This document shows positions 1 to 13,000 of a DNA stretch of 64,000 nt, piece after piece; positions within the stretch are counted from its first letter, which is position 1; each line of letters begins with the position of its first letter. The DNA is from Bolinopsis microptera. Its lineage: Eukaryota; Ctenophora; Tentaculata; Lobata; Bolinopsidae. The notes under the pieces were generated by a model. It saw nothing but the letters and a program-made list of their open reading frames with translations, had not been told where the DNA came from and did not search any database. The DNA is taken from the NCBI RefSeq assembly GCF_026151205.1, contig NC_087073.1, positions 8,099,411 to 8,163,410 on the forward strand. Direction: 5' to 3'. The position numbers were made by a program, and so were the translations under genes.

Positions 1-194
1 CGGTTTGTGTGCCTTTCTGAAGAATAAGCCAACATTCGAGGAATAAAAATTCTATCTAAATCATTTCTAGCCAATTCAAGCTTTATTTTTTATTGAACCA
101 CTTTATATCAGAGTGGGAGTTGGAATATATTTGTTCGTTATGGACGCAATTTAGCCAACGAATCCTTCCAAATTGGCATTAAACGATTCGATCT

Positions 195-1653
195 GGGGGT
201 CCTTTCCGAAATGAAACTTAGTAGTAAATATTGCTTAGTTTTCCCTTTTTTGCTAAAATCCGTTCCGAAAACCAACTTAAGTAACAAAGTTAGCAAATTT
301 TCAAGCAAAATTTTTGAATTAAGTTTTTACTTCGATTTTTGCTTAGTTTCAACTTAAGAGCTATTTTTTGCTTAAGTTGCTTCCAATTTTTCATTTTTTG
401 CTAATTTTTTTAAGTTTGGTTCAGACCAACCTTAGAATTGTAAGTTTTTACTTAATATCCCAAATTTCATTGCAAGTTGATTGAATTGAACAATTTGAAC
501 AATAATTCAGTGTTCATAAAAGGATTTTCTTTAGATTTGTTTGGAGAGGCGAATCATACACAGTTTAGGTTCTAAAAAGGATTTTAAAGTTATCATTTAT
601 CAAGAAAAGTAATCATTAACAATATTATTCCGTACATTAATTCCTTTTCTGATTTCTTCCGCCTCGTTCGGCTGCCTTGGAGGGGCAGCCCGCCGGGATT
701 GTTCAGCTTGCTCTTCTCACATATCTTGAAGAATGTGTGGCAAAATTTCTGGATCACGAATTCTCCTATTACGGCAGTAATTATGAAATACAACGCATGC
801 AGCAATGATATCGCAACGAATTTTTGGTTTGAATTGCAAACCATCCGTATTTTTACTGTCAAGACATCGCCATCGTGATTTGACCACCCCATTTGTTCGT
901 TCTATAACACATCTACACCGTTTCAAGGACTTATTGAACCTCTTCTCTGCCTCTGATTTTGGATCCAGAAATGGAACGATAAGTCTCTCACGCAACGGGT
1001 AACCCGAGTCGCCAATTAGCCAACCGGATACAGATGAAGTGCTGAGATTTCTGCAAATTTTGCTCATTTTCCAGACCGTGCTGTCATGAACTGACCCAGG
1101 CCACCGTATAGAACATGCTGTGATGACCATATTCATGTCACATACGTAATATATAAGTAAAGTCTTCTCTTCAGAAGTAAACGAGCGTGCTCTTTGTTTG
1201 CCGGCCACACTCATGGTAACACTACGAGGAAACAAATTAGGGAGATTCAGATTTAATCACAGTGCAGATTCGAATTTCAATAGTGAATATTAGAACTCAT
1301 AAAATTAACATTTATTGATTATCAAATTCAAATTGCGATATCAAATTCAACTCAACATGAATGGTTATATTCATGATAACAAAATCCATGGCACACCAAC
1401 AAGCACGTGATCGCACCAACAAGCAATTGCATGACGAATTACGTCATCAGAGTTTTTGCGCGCATTTTAGGCGCGCATTTGTTACTTGCACGTGTAAATT
1501 TGTAACTTTGACGCGTTTCGTAAACACTTTAAGTAAAAGTTTCGGAAACGCTGCACTTTACTTAAGTAGTGTTTCGGTAAGGACAAACATGATTTTACTT
1601 GGCGATTACTTAAACTAAGTAAGAACTTAAGTTTCATTTCGGAAAGGACCCCC
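195..1653. mobile_element. Harbinger-type DNA transposon remnant with 26-bp terminal inverted repeats
   Basis: The left end at 195 starts GGGGGTCCTTTCCGAAATGA and its exact reverse complement ends at 1653; about 26 bp match perfectly. Between them lie AT-rich stretches with repeated CTTAAGTTTTTGCTTA-like motifs and a broken Harbinger transposase on the minus strand. At about 1.46 kb the element is too short for a full two-gene PIF/Harbinger element (transposase plus Myb-like protein), so it is internally deleted. I could not see the expected TWA target duplication; flanks read GATCT and AGGCG. Confidence 0.75.
717..1235 (-). pseudogene. Harbinger (HARBI1-like) transposase, C-terminal fragment
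   Basis: The reading frame encodes the C-terminal part of a DDE_Tnp_4 transposase. Recognisable blocks in order are RWPGSVHDSTVWK, the GDSGYPL block carrying the second catalytic aspartate, and IERTNGVVKSRWR carrying the catalytic glutamate. The N-terminal half, including the first catalytic aspartate, is missing, and only about 420 bp separate the frame from the terminal repeat, too little for it. The frame has no ATG at its start; the first ATG lies seven codons in. It is probably inactive. Confidence 0.75.
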
Positions 1654-2922
1654 AGGCGTCTTAGTATTTGCCCAGACTAAAGGAGGAAAGTTTTAGATCG
1701 TTCAGCCACAATCGCTCACGCGTGAGAAAGGTCTGTCTATTTACTATATAGGTCACATCTTTCGAGTCTCAATTCGAATATTTCTTATTTTTTTAAAGTC
1801 TTTGTTATTAAGGTATCAAATAATCATGTATGTTGATTTGAAGCCCTGAGATTTCAACCAATGCGTGCTCCTAACTCACTAAATATACGTTGTTCTAGCT
1901 AGTTCCATCATGGCGTTTGATTGGGGAAGCACGTGCACTACGCCTCCCTAGTTACAATCACTTCACCGCTGTGACTCACCACGGTTATTAATGGGTTAAC
2001 TCACATAGGACTTCTCAGAAGATTAACAAATGAAAAACATGTTTGCTATGATCATTGCTGGGGGACATCCTAAATTAACCAGAGAGAACAGGTCTCTACA
2101 GTCTACACGTGTTTGATATGAAATTTATAATAACCAGAGGGAGGTAGCTATCTCGTGATCCTAAAAACACGGGCACTTTATCTACCTCTCTCTACTGCAC
2201 TTTGATTAGTGAGAGTCTGGGGAAACCTTTTATTTTGGGACCTGGCCGTTTCAGTGGATAGCTTCAAAAATCAAAAGCCTTAAAAGAGTATTATTAAGTC
2301 TTTTGTAACGACTCTTTTAATAATGGCATTAGTTAATATTACAGCTACGTATATAAGACTGCGCTCAGTACTGATTGCACAATGCACGGTGTTATTTGTT
2401 ATAAGACCAGACAAGAGTGATCATCATCAAGTCATCTGCATCATGTCACTTTATTGTCACGTGGTGGGTTATCGTTATGAATTGCCGCTTAATGTTTTAG
2501 ATACGATCACCTCTTGTTCAATTAATTGGAAAGTACGAAGTCATGCGCTGTAGTGCTGTCAGGACAACCTCCTGAGCTCGGTTGTTATGATTTTGTGGGG
2601 TTGCCAGGGTTACACAATCTCCAACATTGAACTTGCTTCTGAAGAACTAGGGATGGCCGAAAGTCAATCGTGTTACTTGTGCTACAAGCCTGAAACAGTA
2701 GATTTTATAAACGCACCCGATTCAATCGGGTACGTTTATAAAATCTCGATATTACTATTTAATCCAAGCATATTGGTTCGTCTATTTGATTAAGTCTTCA
2801 AATGCTACTGTAAAATATTTTTAAGGCTACTGTTTCAAATTAAATCAACCAAATTAGGACACCTACACGTTCAAAAGTCAGGTTCACGTGTTTTTTATTG
2901 AAAAGGTGTAGCAATTTTTTGA
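1654..2922. other. Intergenic stretch without a recognised gene
   Basis: AT-rich sequence. Short open frames occur but none has recognisable domains. The only structure noted is the hairpin at 2701-2745. Confidence 0.5.
2701..2745. repeat. Hairpin-forming inverted repeat, 22-bp arms
   Basis: Arms 2701-2722 and 2724-2745 pair at 21 of 22 positions around a single central base. The left arm begins GATTTTATAAACG. It could be a tiny MITE or a cruciform-prone site. Confidence 0.7.
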
Positions 2923-3693
2923 TACAGGGTGGGCCAAAAGTCAGTACCCATACGTTGGCCTTTATAGCTCAGTCACTGAGTGCCCAATTTAAATACTTCT
3001 TTCTGGTATGACTTATTACCACCACTGGTTCGAGGAATTTGTCAACTCGAAAAATATCCGCGTTCATTTTTTTCAAATGGAGGTTCATTTTCACATTTAT
3101 TTGATAGTTTGGATAGTCGGATCAAGCTAAATGTTATTGAATTGTGTTTGGCCATTCGAATTACGTTTGTCCTGAAAGAATTAGAACTGTAGCTTCTCAG
3201 ATGACCGAGATATGAAGCATAACGAGTTTATTCATTACGTGTGATCAGGTGATTGGTTTACCTAATCACGTGACAAGGTGCCCCCGTTAACTACCCCGTT
3301 AAACATTATGGGAATTGTTAAGGGTGCCCAATTAAGGTGTCGTGTCACGGTGTCACATAATCACCCAGTCAATATAGTTAACGAGATACAGAAAATGTTT
3401 GATAACTTCGTCATTTCTAATCCGTTTTGCCTCATGTTTTCAGATCATATGCAACATTTGATAATCTACCGTCTCTGAAAAAATTAGGCGTTCAGCATGT
3501 TCAGAGAAAACAATATAGGTGTTTTAATATTGAATGGGCGTGGTCTAAAATATTCGAATTTTAAAATTTTGACGACGGAATCCTTGAACCAGTAAGTACA
3601 GTATGCCATCTGCAAAGCAACAGCTCTCAAATATAAAACACGGCGGAGCTATTAAGGCCAACGTATGGGTACTGACTTTTGGCCCACCCTGTA
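2923..3693. mobile_element. Mariner/Tc1-like non-autonomous element (MITE)
   Basis: The ends are inverted repeats of about 38 bp starting TACAGGGTGGGCCAAAAGTC at 2923, with the reverse complement ending at 3693. TA at both ends fits TA target-site duplication, and a CAGGGTG-type terminus is common in animal Tc1/mariner MITEs. The 770-bp interior has no transposase frame. Confidence 0.75.
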
Positions 3694-4067
3694 TATTGTG
3701 CTAGGCACAGCACAAAATCGGCGATTACAGTGCAATTTTGAATTCAACAAGAACAAAAGTACAACCAGCCCCCAAAATGAAATCAAAGCAACAAAAATCA
3801 GAACAAAAACGGGCACTTAGTATTCAATCTGTATTATTTTTTGGCTAATGGGAGCCTCGTGAAATTATTAACCTCCAGCAAGTCGTTTATTGCCAAGTTT
3901 TCCCTAACTAGCTATTATCTTATTTGGTAAAGGAATCCAGCAAGGTGTATTTAGGGTACTCTGAACTCTCGCTGGAACCCTAGTAACCAACATATCATCC
4001 AGTGGCGCTTATATGCGACGAGAGTCTTCTAGTAAGCAAAGGTGCCTTCGAAAATAAACAAATTTTA

Positions 4068-4600
4068 TTTTTATTCATAGTCCTGATTTACTGCTATTTC
4101 TTTCTCGTACTAGCTAGTGTTAGTTGTTGAGGTAGGCCAGTTGTTAAGGTAGGCCCCTGCAAATCCACATGGTAATGGAAAACATAATTTTAAAATTTAG
4201 TTTTCATTTAAAAATTATAAATAACTTTAAACGGTAATGACCTCTCACTCTCAGTAAGGAATGTTTTTAAATCTGGTGAGGCTCACGCAGTGCTTCTGAA
4301 AATGTCCAGTTAACTGATTATGAGAATGTGAGAGGCTTATCATTTATTGAATAACTTAATGATATTGCTTTTCTGTGTTGAATAAAAGTGTTCCGCAACA
4401 TTCAAGTTTATTCAAAATTGAATGAGATATGACATGAACGGTCTCATAACTTCATAAAGTTGCAATATGTTTAACATTATTTTTCTGACCTCATGAAAAT
4501 TAGATATTCCTAAGGTTAATCTGACATGACGAATCAGATCACGTCACAGAACCTGCTAATGTCCTGTTAATGTGTGGGAAATGGGCTCAACTGTCGGTAG
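4068..4600. repeat. Segmental duplication unit A, copy 1
   Basis: Recurs at 5938-6400 in the same orientation. Both copies share a block around CTGCTATTTCTTTCTCGTAC, then a long block including AATGTTTTTAAATCTGGTGA and GGTTAATC, with scattered substitutions and small indels. Roughly nine bases in ten match by eye. Confidence 0.7.
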
Positions 4601-5739
4601 GCCGAATCAACACCATGAATTGTTACTGTAATTACTAATTACAGTACACTTATCACTAATTAATGTTCTTTTTGGGTTCAATCGTGCTTCAGAGTACAGA
4701 CTGTTTGTTGAACCTATACTCATACTGGATTGAAGGCTCTCATCACTGCTAATGCTAGCACTATAACTAGTTTTAAAAACTATACACTGGATATTATGTT
4801 GCCCATAATATCAAGATAAGAAAATCTTCTACAATTCCAACTAACAATTAATTTATTTTGTCATCTACAGTTGATTATTTTATTACGTGACATAGTTGCT
4901 AAAAACGTCATTTTGATTTTTTTGATTTTAGATATTTAACACTTATAGTCCAGTTAACTGTTCAGTCGAGTAGATATTTAATTGTCATTCAGTTGTTAAT
5001 GTTTTATATTTGGTATTGATATCTCCAACCATCAATACGAAAGTCTGTATATCTACTCCTCTAGGTCCAGATCAAATTTCACAATAAAATAAACTAAAAT
5101 GCTAAAAGAGAACCGGGTGATAATTTATTGTGCAGACCGGAGTTTAGTCCAGACACGGCAAGTTGGGAAATTTTCTTAGACGGTCCGTTAGTTGCGAAGG
5201 ACCTACCGGCCTCACAGACTTACTTTTAAGGGCTGTGATTCATAGCCTTATCTGAACATTTGAATTTGCTATCCTATGAAATATCTATCGTCCTTGTGAA
5301 TAAATGGCTGCGTATGTGGATCCTTTATGCCCTTAAAATGCCCAATTGCATCATATTATTATTATTAGCTTCGGGAGTCTGAAATATTACCGTATTATCT
5401 ATCATCTATTGTTTATCTTTGATTCCTTCAAACCCACAAGCTGTATATATTCATCAGCCTCTGCGCCCTGCGGATCTTTGTAGATTGTACAGAGTACGTT
5501 TCATGATCTCGATAATTGCAAATTTCCACGTCTGTCCTAGATTTGATGAAAATCGCCAGAATTGATCCATGGTTAGTGGTTACGTAGCTCCTCCGAAGTA
5601 AGACGTACGAATTAGCCATTAGGTGATCAAGGTTTTCACCCAACCCCATGCCAGGATGAGCACTTGCGCTGATTTGATGAAGGCAGCTCACTTGTCGTCC
5701 ATTTAATCAACACAGTGAGCTGTACTGCCTTAACAGAGA

Positions 5740-5935
5740 CCATCAATATCACTACTATTATAGCGGGCACTGCACAGTGAGAGGGCTGTCACGTTTCTGG
5801 TAAGTGGTTACACTAATGGTGCTCCACACGCTTTTAAAGTGCTTCTTACCCCACCCGCCGGGCCATTGTTAAATAATGATGTTCTATCAGCTATCTGCGA
5901 TCGAATTTAATTGAATCGCATGATTTTATTTTTAG
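5740..5935. repeat. Segmental duplication unit B, copy 1
   Basis: Recurs at 6402-6621. Shared landmarks are GCGGGCACTGCACAGTGAGA, GTGCTTCTTACC and the terminal AATTGAATCGC..GATTTTATTTTTAG. Confidence 0.7.
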
Positions 5936-5937
5936 TC

Positions 5938-6400
5938 ATTTTATTCACAGTCCTAATTTACTGCTATTTCTTTCTCGTACTAGTTATAAGTGCCAGTTGT
6001 TGAGGTATGCCAGTTGTTGAGGTAGGCGCCAGATCCATAACTTTAAACGGTAATGACCTCTCGGTGAGGAATGTTTTTAAATCTGGTGAGGCTTACGCGG
6101 TGCTTCTGAAAATGTTCTATCAACTGATCATGAGAAGATGAGAGGCTTATTCTTTTTGAATAACTTAATGATATTGCTTTTCTGCGTTGAATAAAAGTGT
6201 TCCACAACATTCAAGTTTATTCAAAATTGAATGAGATATGACATGAAAGGTCTCATAACTTCACAAAGTTGCAATATGTTTAACATTATTTTTCTGACCT
6301 CGTCACAATTAGATATTCCCAAGGTTAATCAATAATCCGTCACTGATTGGGAACCTGCTAATGCCTGTTAATGTGTGGGAAATGGTAGCAACTCTCGGTA
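5938..6400. repeat. Segmental duplication unit A, copy 2
   Basis: Second copy of the 4068-4600 unit. It directly abuts unit B on both sides, giving the order A, 1.1 kb of unrelated sequence, B, A', B'. Confidence 0.7.
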
Positions 6401-6401
6401 A

Positions 6402-6621
6402 TGACTATCAATCTCACTACTATAGCTAGGACACAGCACTATACTAAGCGGGCACTGCACAGTGAGAGGGCTGTCATGTTTCTGGTAAGTGGTCACACTA
6501 TAAGTATAATGGTGCTCCGCACACTTTTCAAGTGCTTCTTACCTCACCCGCCAGGCCATTGTTAAATAATGAGGTTATATCTACAATCGAATTTAATTGA
6601 ATCGCGTGATTTTATTTTTAG
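6402..6621. repeat. Segmental duplication unit B, copy 2
   Basis: Second copy of the 5740-5935 unit, with small insertions such as a TATAAG stretch in the middle. Confidence 0.7.
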
Positions 6622-8924
6622 CTAGCAATTTCTGTTTCTGGAGCTGTTTACTGTCCAGCTTTCACGGAAATTATTTTAGAACTAGTGACTAGATTATAAA
6701 ATGGTTCCTATTGTACAAAACCTCACATATTTATAGTGTTAAGAAGGGTATGTTTATGACAGTTGGTAATTTATGAGATGGCCAAGAACGTTCACGTGAT
6801 CATTCGTCAGCATTAAAATTGAGAATGTTTTCGTCGAAAAAGTGTCATCGAAAATCTTTTCGACAGAACCAATAGAATCTTTGATATTCACTCACGAATA
6901 CGTCTTTCTGCATATAATAGCATATATATTATATAGCATATAGCATATATATTTTCCAGTTGTACATAAAGATCCCTTTGAACCCTGAGATACGTCTCTA
7001 CCGCTACGACCTTTCAAAGCAGAACTAAAGCAATCCCACGTACAGATATTAGCCTTGGCCCCGAGGACAAGGGACAATCAACTTTTACCAAGGTGTCTTG
7101 ATGGTCTAATAAGATTGACTATGCAGTGAAGCGCACACTCAACACATACCTGCCACTTTACCAACATCTGTCAATTATACTCATATTGTAACTAAATTGG
7201 TAATCATAATCGACGCCATATGCCACTTCCTCTTTTCATTAATCGGGACACACAGCAATCATGGACTGGCGGAAGCCTTTCATATTATATTATTAGCTAA
7301 ACTCACAGTCCTAGGTGATTTGGTCTGTGCCTCTTGAAGAGACACAAGCGAGTCACTCTCTTCCTTTGCAACCCACAAATAGTCACTGGTTGATAGTTCA
7401 AGTAAAGACCCCTATTTTGTTCAGCATTCGAGGTCTCAAATCTGAATTTGGGATATGTTATTCCGACCAAATCTTAGATAAAGTATGAGTTAGATGATAC
7501 TTGATAGTTATCTGATAGAATAACTCTTGCCCTGGACGTATTTGACATTTACCTAACGTTCCATGCTGCACCCGAGAATTAGCGGATCCGTCGATCCGAC
7601 TAGTTCAATAAACTTAATTGCATAAACAATTGTTAAAGATATACTCTTTAGAAGAAAGGATTCATTAAATTTGTATATTAATCTTCAAGTTCATAACTGA
7701 AACGCACTGTTTGTACGATAGTAATAGGACAAAGGAACTACTGCATATTCTAGACACGATTATAATATCCGCTGACTCACATTAACTAATATATTTGGTG
7801 TTGTCATATTATGTCTAGCCTACAGTTTTCGGAGGCCACTTTGTTTTTGAACATTACAACTGGCCGCATATTTAATATCTTGTTGCTTTAAACGGACTGT
7901 TTAGAAGTTGTACCGCCTCAAAAAAGGCAGGCTAGCCAAAGGCAAATTTTTAACTTAATCATAGTTGTCAGTTGTGATATGGATGGAAAGTTTATTTTGT
8001 TATTCGATAAATATTTTGAATCCTTGATGATAACATAGCAACTGTTACATATATTATTAGTATGTTTACCGTTTTCATAAACCTCCAATTAATTGTCGAT
8101 AGATAAATATTAAAATCGATCAATAATAACTCTGGTCAGTTTTAGTTGCTAAATATAATCAAGGTTAAATTAAATTCTCTCACATGGCACTCATAGTCTC
8201 CGCACGTGCAGGAACCCTTTTTAAAGACATAATGTTTGCAGATCACAATATCTGACCAGCTCCTCACGGTTCCTGTATTATAAAGCATTTATTATAATAT
8301 ATTTTATATAATATTTAGTGGACACTGCACGAACCGGACTAGTAAAGTTATTTCTTTTAAGAAGAAATGATCTTGGATCTAATGATCTACACGTTTAATA
8401 TAAGGTGTAAACTCTCAATACTCATCAAATAACCGATGAATCTGCACTAACATCTTATCTTAAAAGCAATCACAGAACGAAAGTGTCACGTGGTGTTGGA
8501 AAAGCATTACAAATTGTCGATTATAGCATGCATTTAAAGTTTATTACTAGCATTACAGAGTTCTTGAGAACTCTATATGCATAGTGATTTTGATGCAAAC
8601 ATTATTTATTAATTCTGTGACGTCTCAAAAGTATCATTTGTTGTATGAACTATGAATGGAGGATTTACGATTAACCTTCCATTGAATTTGCTACTCAATC
8701 ACAAGTTTTAATCGAAAATTTCGTAATTTTTACTATAATAACATTGTTTTGTAATTAAATCTTTTGTTCGGATATTTTTTGCGTAATTCCTGTAGATATA
8801 GTTGTATATGTGTTAAAATTATTCACTTACATGTATAGAACATACACGATGACACAGAACATGACCTAAAGATGCGAATTCTGGTAGATTAGTTGACACA
8901 TGACAGTTATTCTGGGGTTCGATT

Positions 8925-9968
8925 GATCAATAGTGGATGCTGACTGGTTAATAGTGGATGCTGACTGGTTAATAGTGGATGCTGACTGGTTAATAGTGGA
9001 TGCTGACTGGTCAATAGTGGATGCTGACTGGTTAATAGTGGATGCTGACTGGTTAATAGTGGATGCTGACTGGTTAATAGTGGATGCTGACTGGTTAATA
9101 GTGGATGCTGACTGGTTAATAGTGGATGCTGACTGGTTAATAGTGGATGCTGACTGGTCAATAGTGGATGCTGACTGGTTAATAGTGGATGCTGACTGGT
9201 TAATAGTGGATGCTGACTGGTTAATAGTGGATGCTGACTGGTTAATAGTGGATGCTGACTGGTTAATAGTGGATGCTGACTGGTTAATAGTGGATGCTGA
9301 CTGGTTAATAGTGGATGCTGACTGGTTAATAGTGGATGCTGACTGGTTAATAGTGGATGCTGACTGGTTAATAGTGGATGCTGACTGGTTAATAGTGGAT
9401 GCTGACTGGTTAATAGTGGATGCTGACTGGTTAATAGTGGATGCTGACTGGTTAATAGTGGATGCTGACTAGTGACTGGTTAATAGTGCATGCTGACTGG
9501 TTAATAGTGGATGCTGACTGGTTAATAGTGCATGCTGACTGGTTAATAGTGGATGCTGACTGGTTAATAGTGGATGCTGACTGGTTAATAGTGGATGCTG
9601 ACTGGTTAATAGTGGATGCTGACTGGTTAATAGTGGATGCTGACTGGTTAATAGTGGATGCTGACTGGTTAATAGTGGATGCTGACTGGTCAATAGTGGA
9701 TGCTGACTGGTTAATAGTGGATGCTGACTGGTTAATAGTGGATGCTGACTGGTTAATAGTGGATGCTGACTGGTTAATAGTGGATGCTGACTGGTTAATA
9801 GTGGATGCTGACTGGTTAATATTGGATGCTGACTGGTTAATAGTGGATGCTGACTGGTTAATAGTGGATGCTGACTGGTTAATAGTGGATGCTGACTGGT
9901 TAATAGTGGATGCTGACTGGTTAATAGTGGATGCTGATTGGTTAATAGTGGATGCTGATTGGTTAATA
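8925..9968. repeat. 21-bp minisatellite, about 49 copies
   Basis: Tandem unit of 21 bp beginning GTGGATGCTGACTGG and ending TTAATA. Copies are nearly identical, with T-to-C (GGTCAATA) and G-to-C (GTGCATG) variants and one disrupted unit near 9468-9480. Because 21 is a multiple of three, both strands stay open (VDADWLI on plus, TSQHPLL on minus); I read this as an artefact, not a gene. Imperfect inverted 11-mers flank the array (8895-8905 and 9973-9983). Confidence 0.95.
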
Positions 9969-9983
9969 TAGATGTCACGTGTC

Positions 9984-10510
9984 TATAAAATATGCATCAA
10001 CTCCCCACCAGTATCCACATATATTGACTCCTTAATTAATCTAGCATCTCATATAATACCGCACTAATAAATACATAAATACGGCACCTAAGAGTACATA
10101 ATATACAACAACTCTTTATATAGTCATCAGTCGACACTCAAGAACGTAACCCAAATTTATCTCCCGCACTTGGCAGTAAATATTAGATTACCTGTTAATT
10201 TGTAGTAGTACATGGAATCATAACCATGTAATTTGCTGAAAATTGGAAGGCGAAAATAAACTTTTCTATTTCTTTAATTGCAATTGTTTCTTGTGGAGAA
10301 TTTCTCGCAACTTCTGATTTTTTGTTGAGATAAAACGTTGTTATAAGTAAGTCTATATGATTATCTTGAATTCATTTGACTAGTAATTTAGTATCTAGAA
10401 TTAGATGTGAAGCGATGTATGAATTTTCTACTAATCTGATATCATACTCATAGCTTCTGTCATTTTTTGCTTCGATACATATCCCTTATAATGATTGCAT
10501 ATGCATAGGT
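9984..10510. other. Intergenic stretch without a recognised gene
   Basis: AT-rich spacer between the 21-bp minisatellite and the telomere-repeat block. Nothing recognised. Confidence 0.5.
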
Positions 10511-10526
10511 CCTTAGTGCGGGTGGG

Positions 10527-10692
10527 CGACAATTGACCCCCCGACAATTGACCCCCCGACAATTGACCCCCCGACAATTGACCCCCCGACAATTAACCCC
10601 CCGACAATTGACCCCCGACAATTGACCCCCCGACAATTGACCCCCCGACAATTGACCCCCCGACAATTGACCCCCGACAATTGACCCCCCGA
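10527..10692. repeat. 15-bp minisatellite GACAATTGACCCCCC, about 11 copies (left terminus)
   Basis: Copies vary in C-run length (five or six) and one has AATTAACC. It is the inverted counterpart of the array at 12717-13000. Confidence 0.95.
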
Positions 10693-10712
10693 AAATATAA
10701 TTTAATACAATT

Positions 10713-12628
10713 AACCCTGACCCTGACCCTGACCCTGACCCTGACCCTGACCCTGACCCTGACCCTGACCCTGACCCTGACCCTGACCCTGACCCTGACC
10801 CTGACCCTGACCCTGACCCTGACCCTGACCCTGACCCTGACCCTGACCCTGACCCTGACCCTGACCCTGACCCTGACCCTGACCCTGACCCTGACCCTGA
10901 CCCTGACCCTGACCCTGACCCTGACCCTGACCCTGACCCTGACCCTGACCCTGACCCTGACCCTGACCCTGACCCTGACCCTGACCCTGACCCTGACCCT
11001 GACCCTGACCCTGACCCTGACCCTGACCCTGACCCTGACCCTGACCCTGACCCTGACCCTGACCCTGACCCTGACCCTGACCCTGACCCTGACCCTGACC
11101 CTGACCCTGACCCTGACCCTGACCCTGACCCTGACCCTGACCCTGACCCTGACCCTGACCCTGACCCTGACCCTGACCCTGACCCTGACCCTGACCCTGA
11201 CCCTGACCCTGACCCTGACCCTGACCCTGACCCTGACCCTGACCCTGACCCTGACCCTGACCCTGACCCTGACCCTGACCCTGACCCTGACCCTGACCCT
11301 GACCCTGACCCTGACCCTGACCCTGACCCTGACCCTGACCCTGACCCTGACCCTGACCCTGACCCTGACCCTGACCCTGACCCTGACCCTGACCCTGACC
11401 CTGACCCTGACCCTGACCCTGACCCTGACCCTGACCCTGACCCTGACCCTGACCCTGACCCTGACCCTGACCCTGACCCTGACCCTGACCCTGACCCTGA
11501 CCCTGACCCTGACCCTGACCCTGACCCTGACCCTGACCCTGACCCTGACCCTGACCCTGACCCTGACCCTGACCCTGACCCTGACCCTGACCCTGACCCT
11601 GACCCTGACCCTGACCCTGACCCTGACCCTGACCCTGACCCTGACCCTGACCCTGACCCTGACCCTGACCCTGACCCTGACCCTGACCCTGACCCTGACC
11701 CTGACCCTGACCCTGACCCTGACCCTGACCCTGACCCTGACCCTGACCCTGACCCTGACCCTGACCCTGACCCTGACCCTGACCCTGACCCTGACCCTGA
11801 CCCTGACCCTGACCCTGACCCTGACCCTGACCCTGACCCTGACCCTGACCCTGACCCTGACCCTGACCCTGACCCTGACCCTGACCCTGACCCTGACCCT
11901 GACCCTGACCCTGACCCTGACCCTGACCCTGACCCTGACCCTGACCCTGACCCTGACCCTGACCCTGACCCTGACCCTGACCCTGACCCTGACCCTGACC
12001 CTGACCCTGACCCTGACCCTGACCCTGACCCTGACCCTGACCCTGACCCTGACCCTGACCCTGACCCTGACCCTGACCCTGACCCTGACCCTGACCCTGA
12101 CCCTGACCCTGACCCTGACCCTGACCCTGACCCTGACCCTGACCCTGACCCTGACCCTGACCCTGACCCTGACCCTGACCCTGACCCTGACCCTGACCCT
12201 GACCCTGACCCTGACCCTGACCCTGACCCTGACCCTGACCCTGACCCTGACCCTGACCCTGACCCTGACCCTGACCCTGACCCTGACCCTGACCCTGACC
12301 CTGACCCTGACCCTGACCCTGACCCTGACCCTGACCCTGACCCTGACCCTGACCCTGACCCTGACCCTGACCCTGACCCTGACCCTGACCCTGACCCTGA
12401 CCCTGACCCTGACCCTGACCCTGACCCTGACCCTGACCCTGACCCTGACCCTGACCCTGACCCTGACCCTGACCCTGACCCTGACCCTGACCCTGACCCT
12501 GACCCTGACCCTGACCCTGACCCTGACCCTGACCCTGACCCTGACCCTGACCCTGACCCTGACCCTGACCCTGACCCTGACCCTGACCCTGACCCTGACC
12601 CTGACCCTGACCCTGACCCTGACCCTGA
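10713..12628. repeat. (CCCTGA)n hexamer array, about 320 copies
   Basis: An essentially perfect hexamer array of about 1.9 kb. The complementary strand reads TCAGGG, one base from the metazoan telomere repeat TTAGGG, and should be capable of G-quadruplex formation. The long threonine-leucine frame through it is an artefact of the six-base period. True length may differ because such arrays are assembled unreliably. Confidence 0.97.
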
Positions 12629-12691
12629 CCCTAACCCTAACCCTAACCCTAACCCTAACCCTAACCTTAACCCTAACCCTAACCCTAACCC
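12629..12691. repeat. (CCCTAA)n canonical telomere-type repeats, about 10 copies
   Basis: The CCCTGA array changes abruptly to CCCTAA, in the same phase and orientation, with one CCTTAA variant. This is an interstitial telomeric sequence: unique DNA and genes continue on both sides. Confidence 0.95.
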
Positions 12692-12716
12692 GATTAATTT
12701 ACCCCAGTTTAATTAC

Positions 12717-13000
12717 AATTGTCGGGGGGTCAATTGTCGGGGGGTCAATTGTCGGGGGGTCAATTGTCGGGGGGTAAATTGTCGTACTAAGCCCTAGATT
12801 TCGCGACAATTGACCCCAGTGTAATTACATAGACTTAGAGGGTCAATTGTCGGGGGTCAATTGTCGGGGGTTAATTGTCGGGGGGTCAATTGTCGGGGGT
12901 CAATTGTCGTACTAAACCCTAGATTTCGCGACAATTGGCCCCAGTGTAATTACACAGGGGGTCAATTGTCGGGGGGTCAATTGTCGGGGGGTCAATTGTC
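12717..13000. repeat. Inverted 15-bp minisatellite with a two-copy higher-order unit (right terminus)
   Basis: Three runs of GGGGGGTCAATTGTC are separated by two copies of a segment containing CCCTAGATTTCGCGACAATT followed by CCAGTGTAATTACA. The repeat is the reverse complement of the left-hand array. Confidence 0.9.

Larger units (their letters stand above)
3694..8894. other. Long intergenic stretch with old duplications
   Basis: No convincing gene. Holds the A-B segmental duplication (separate entries) and many short AT palindromes, for example around 6905-6955. Short frames lack domains. Confidence 0.5.

Noticed and set aside
8907-9978. Frames on both strands encoding VDADWLI and TSQHPLL repeats
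   Set aside because: A 21-bp tandem unit keeps the frame open on both strands; there is no start context, intron signal or non-repeat domain.
10681-12777. 698-codon frame of alternating Thr-Leu
   Set aside because: It is only the CCCTGA hexamer array read in frame; all frames of a six-base repeat stay open when the unit has no stop.
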